From: Pardosa pseudoannulata
Lineage: Eukaryota; Arthropoda; Arachnida; Araneae; Lycosidae
Reading direction: 5' to 3'
DNA: 64,000 nt
NCBI GenBank assembly: GCA_032207245.1
Contig: CM063506.1
Location: forward strand, 20,366,175 to 20,430,174
Positions 60,020 to 64,000 of this stretch are shown here, piece after piece (the stretch's first letter is position 1; the number at the start of each line of letters is the position of its first letter). The notes beneath the pieces were generated by a model, which saw only the letters and a list, made by a program, of their open reading frames with translations, made no database searches and was not told the DNA's origin. The translations under genes and the position numbers were made by a program.

Positions 60020-61430
60020 ACATAGAATATTTTTAATTTTTCAAACGATCATTCTTTATCATAACGAGAAAAAATGGTGAAATTGAAGATAAAGGCAGAT
60101 GAAGGAGTACGCAATTGAATTCTTCATCATCCTCCTTGCTTCCCAAATAATAGATCATTGAGAACCTTACTGGGAATTTTGGTCACAGTTGAAATGACAT
60201 ACTTCAATGACTAAAGCAAATGATCCCTTAGATTTTTTGCAACTAAATGCTGTTTGTGAATCATGTATTGAATAGCTAAAATGCCTGGTACCATTTTCTT
60301 CAAAAGCACGATGAACCTAAAATCACAACCTATCATCAGAGCTCCATCCCTACTGATGGAGACAAATTGTTCATATGTGGAATATTTTTATCTGTAAAAC
60401 AATCTTTGACTGCATTAAAAATAGATTCACATTGATTATCTGTAATGAAGGTTCTCACAAAAAGCATTTCAGGAATACTTTTCCTTCAGTTGCAAACCAG
60501 ATGTATGCCAACAGTAAACCCTCATTATTTGACAAAGTTTGATTCATTAACTTGTAAAGAAAATCCAGAGAATATCAGCATTTTGCATAATGTATTTTCA
60601 ATGTCCTCAGCTATCTCATTAATTCATTGTTTCACTGTATCATTGCTTAATGGGACATTTTTGATAACATTGGATATGGCTGTTGGGTGTAAAACCATTT
60701 CTAATTCTCTAAGCTGAATGATGGCCGATTGGTTAGAGTGCTGGCCTTCGGAATCAGAGTTCGTGGGTTTGAATCCCACTGAGGCATGGATGCTTGTAGC
60801 CATTCAGAATCTGCTTTAAGCTGTAGGTCCTGGTCTCATTAGCCCTCGTGTTGCAAAAAGTAGATCGTAGCACTCCAAACCAAACCACTGCCGGCAGTAT
60901 CACTCCTCACCAATGGTACGAGCTTTTCCTTATTCAACAATCAATTTTGTTATATTGTAAGAGTATAAGACCATTATAGCATTTATGTAATGAGTTTGAT
61001 AATAAGCCTGAGATTGATCTTCAAAAACTTCTCTATGGTATTCATGAAAGGGACAAATCTTCTTGTTTGTCAGGATAAAATTTATGAAGATACTCCATAA
61101 ACAAGTTGGTTTCATTGCCTCATTACATAAAACTTTGTTACAAAACTTATAACTAAAGGTAAAGAAGTAGTATTTGCACGTAGATAGCCAACAGATCAAG
61201 TAAACAATGAAAGCTTAATCAAAATTGTTAGATAAGGCAGAAATGAAGCATAGGAAACACAAAAAACATGGATCAAGTTATTCTTACAGGACTCTCAACG
61301 CATGTGTAACAAGACTCAAGACCTATATTATCCAAAGAAGCACTTGCATTGTAGATGGCCAAAAAATTTGGCCAAATCAGATTGTTGAACCATATGGGTG
61401 CATTGTAAATTATTTCATGTGATTTGGTAA
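60020..61430 (-). pseudogene. hAT transposase remnant split by a SINE
   Basis: Read on the minus strand, the order matches GTF2IRD2/ZBED5-like hAT transposases. A BED-finger-like region comes first (about 61,200-60,930; CNKVLCNEAMKP, then H and FEDQSQAYYQTH). Then comes GKARTIGEE, the inserted SINE, then NVPLSNDTVKQ, INEIAEDIENTLCKMLI, FSGFSLQVNES and VRTFITDNQCESIFNAVKD. Stops and frameshifts are frequent. The 3' catalytic part is hard to follow below 60,300. Confidence 0.7.
60713..60886 (+). mobile_element. tRNA-derived SINE (family A) inside a hAT pseudogene
   Basis: The tRNA-like head is well kept: GATGGCCGATTGGTTAGAGT and the B box GGTTTGAATCC. The body has GCTTTAAGCTGTAGGTCCTG and TTGCAAAAAGTAGATCGTAG, and the tail is CCAAACCAAACC. 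It interrupts the hAT reading frame, so it inserted after the hAT. No clear target duplication is visible. Confidence 0.88.
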
Positions 61431-63944
61431 CATTGCAAAAGCATGCCAAAATTTGTCTGACAGAGGGGTTTGACTTTAGAAGGTTGATGTGCTTTTAATT
61501 TCCAGAGGAAGAACTGGGAATCAAAGCAGGAGAATATTCCCCCCATAATCACCAGCTTTCGAGATTCGTCCTGACACTGAATATTGCAAGTTTTGATTTT
61601 TATTCAGATATCAGTGATGACTGTTTGGTGCAGTCTTATCTTGTGATGGCTTTGCTAATTTTAACATATTTTATATGTTTAATGTTCTTTAATGTTATAA
61701 GCTAGAATGAGATTTCTCGTTACTGGAAGTGTTATTAAAAAAGAAACTATTGTATCTGCTCCAGTAAATGTAAGCAGACAAGTACAAGCATTCTTAATTA
61801 TATAAAATTTCATATTCAGGGAATAGCTATGTAAAAAACTTCCATAAATCTCATTTTACATTCACTTGATAAGATCGTTATTCAAATTTTCTGCAATGAT
61901 GTTTGTTGGGCATTTGTTTGGAATACGAATGGTTAGGGATTTTTTAAATAAAGAACTATAATAATGGATTATTGTCTTTTATTTTACCCTTTTCCTTTAC
62001 TTACTAGCTAAAATTGGATTTCAAAAATTTTATTTTTCAGACTTTTCACAAATATCAACTGTTACCTTGTCATTCTACAATTATATTTGAAAGATATTAA
62101 TTCAAAAATGTGTAAATTGGTAAAGGAATTAGTTGCAGCAACATTGCATGTCAATTGGCCAATGATCATTTAAACAATAGATATAAAGGATAAATAACTG
62201 TCTGTCACTAAAAACTCCTAATTTTGTTGTTCAGGGGAGCAGAAATTGGTGGACATAGAAAATGCTTCCTTTTTAATAATACACGATGGCTTTGTAAATA
62301 GCCGTTTGAAGATGATGTTTAAACTCAGATATAACTATGATTAGTTTTCAAAGTCCAACAGCACATTTTATACAATAAATTTCAATGTCTCAATTCTAAA
62401 ATTTGAATATTGTTAGTTGTAGTAGGACAGATATTCTTTTGATATTAAGGAAAAATTTACATTCTACACGAAACCTTGTTCATAATTATAAATATAATTT
62501 TGTATGTAAAATTATCAAGTTTTAATAGGAAAGGTTTAAATAAGTAAATATTTATATTTGAAACACTAATATGGCTTTTAAAACATACAGCATTTAAATC
62601 AAATAATTGATATATGCTGAATTGATATCTATATATGTACAACAATGTGAATTTCCATTTATAATAATTTAGAGGAAAAGGCAATATGTACAAAGAAAAG
62701 ATTTGTTAATATATAAAAATTCACATATCTCTTTTAACAGCCGTTGTAATGGAAGTTTCTTTCCTTTATACATGCACAAACATAAACAATGCTCAATTGA
62801 AGAATTGTGTTAGGTTAAATGTCTAAATATAGGGAAACAAAGGGATTCCAGGTTATTTTATCTCACATAGTTAAATACTGATACCATTTTTAATGAAAGA
62901 GCTTGAAAAAATACTAATAAGATGCAAGAAATAATTTATATTTCCCCCCCCCCAAAAAAAAATGTTAATGCCCTAGAAGATCTATCTGTTTTAAACTTGT
63001 CATTCTGTAAATATGTCAATAGTTCTGTTAAATTGTCTTTTTGTTCTGTGTGCTTAACACGTTTATTGCCAATTTGAAAATTGTGCCCCTTAAAGAAAGT
63101 TAATCCCTTCCCTAGTGGCCAGTATAAATATTATGTGCCATTTCACTATGGCCACTCTATTATTCTGCTTTTAAACTTGTTAGGAACATTCACACAATAA
63201 CACATAATCAGATGTATGCATTATGTCATAACAATGTATGTGAAAATCATGTTATAGTTTTATAGTTCTGGAGTTTTCTTTATAACTTTATTATTTATTT
63301 ATTTTATGTTAATATTTCAAAGAGTAAATTTTAATTTGAAGGTTATTTTCAAAATGATAAACCAAAGTAGAATTTATTGTTAAGCCTTTAATTGTACTTA
63401 CCTAATGTATTCATTATCTTTGTAATGCAAGGCAGATTATTTTGACAGTAATCATTGCATCAATTTATTTTATTTTGATCTTAAATGAAAAATTGATAGT
63501 TGTTAAGTTTTGTTACTGTAGAAAATCCTGTAGATGTGATAAATTTAATTGCATGAGGATATGTTTGGAACTGGGTTTACGTATTACTACAAATTCTAGT
63601 ACCTGTAGATTCATTTTTGTACTAAGAACAGGGTCATAGAAATATGCTCATTTGTTTATTTCAAGGAATATAATAAGCTCTCTTAGAATGTTTTTTTAAA
63701 TAATAAATTCAGTTAAATTGAAATTGTTATTTTTATGCTCTGTATATTATTAATCCTCAAAGACAGGTATCAAAAAATAAGGTTATTTTTGTAAAATTGT
63801 TAATGAGTGGGACTTCAAGAATTTTGTCAGGACATCTATTATACATAAAAATAGATACATGTCTATTGCTAATAAGTAAATTACATTTATTTCTCTTAAA
63901 AATTATAAAAATTGATTATTATTGCATCTTATTTCTTATATACT
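61431..63944. other. Stretch with nothing recognised
   Basis: I find neither a further HSD17B10 exon nor a classifiable repeat. A short G-to-C homopolymer block (CCCCCCCCCAAAAAAAA) lies near 62,945. Confidence 0.4.
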
Positions 63945-64000
63945 GTATTTACTTATGTATAATCAGCACCCTGTTCTTTGCAAGAGAAAATGACAAAAAT
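63945..64000 (+). mobile_element. Possible start of another foldback-family element
   Basis: ACTGTATTTACTTATGTATA followed by ATCAGCACCC resembles the outer ends of the elements at 2,288 and 25,758 (TACAGTATATTTC.GTGTATAAGCC). It is cut by the window edge, so this is tentative. Confidence 0.25.

Overview
This is a eukaryotic, strongly A+T-rich window with small exons, GT-AG introns and many decayed DNA transposons and tRNA-derived SINEs. The protein similarities (a JIP3/sunday-driver scaffold, an AtuA/DUF1446 protein, an HSD17B10-type dehydrogenase) and the repeat mix (mariner, Tc1, piggyBac, hAT) point to an arthropod. A chelicerate such as a spider seems likeliest, but the sequence does not prove it.

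Layout. (1) 4,073-14,352, minus strand: the first eleven coding exons of a JIP3/JIP4 (sunday driver) ortholog. The rest of the gene runs off the left edge. (2) 14,353-15,167: a short divergent promoter region with a perfect CRE palindrome. (3) 15,168-49,874, plus strand: a complete 18-exon gene for a 621-residue AtuA-family protein, with a basic N-terminus that looks like a mitochondrial presequence. I joined the exons by hand; every junction keeps the reading frame. (4) 49,875-55,853: an intergenic stretch with three SINEs and a dead Tc1 element. (5) 55,854-57,671, plus strand: exons 1-3 of an HSD17B10 (3-hydroxyacyl-CoA dehydrogenase type 2) ortholog, preceded by a perfect NRF-1-type palindrome. 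(6) 57,672-64,000: probably its next intron or flank, holding hAT remnants and a SINE inserted into a dead hAT transposase.

Two of the three genes look mitochondrial and metabolic: the AtuA-like protein by its N-terminus, and HSD17B10 by homology to an enzyme of isoleucine and branched-chain acyl-CoA breakdown. Bacterial atu clusters also pair AtuA with short-chain dehydrogenases, so the neighbourhood is suggestive, though it may be chance. JIP3 is a motor and JNK scaffold with no evident metabolic link; it shares only a divergent promoter.

Nearly all recognisable repeats lie in introns or between genes. They include a piggyBac copy and a piggyBac-type MITE, two mariners (one missing its third catalytic residue, one internally deleted), a Tc1, several hATs, two composite foldback elements, and at least nine copies of one tRNA-derived SINE, two of them with perfect target-site duplications. 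I saw no CRISPR array, free-standing tRNA, rRNA or viral gene.
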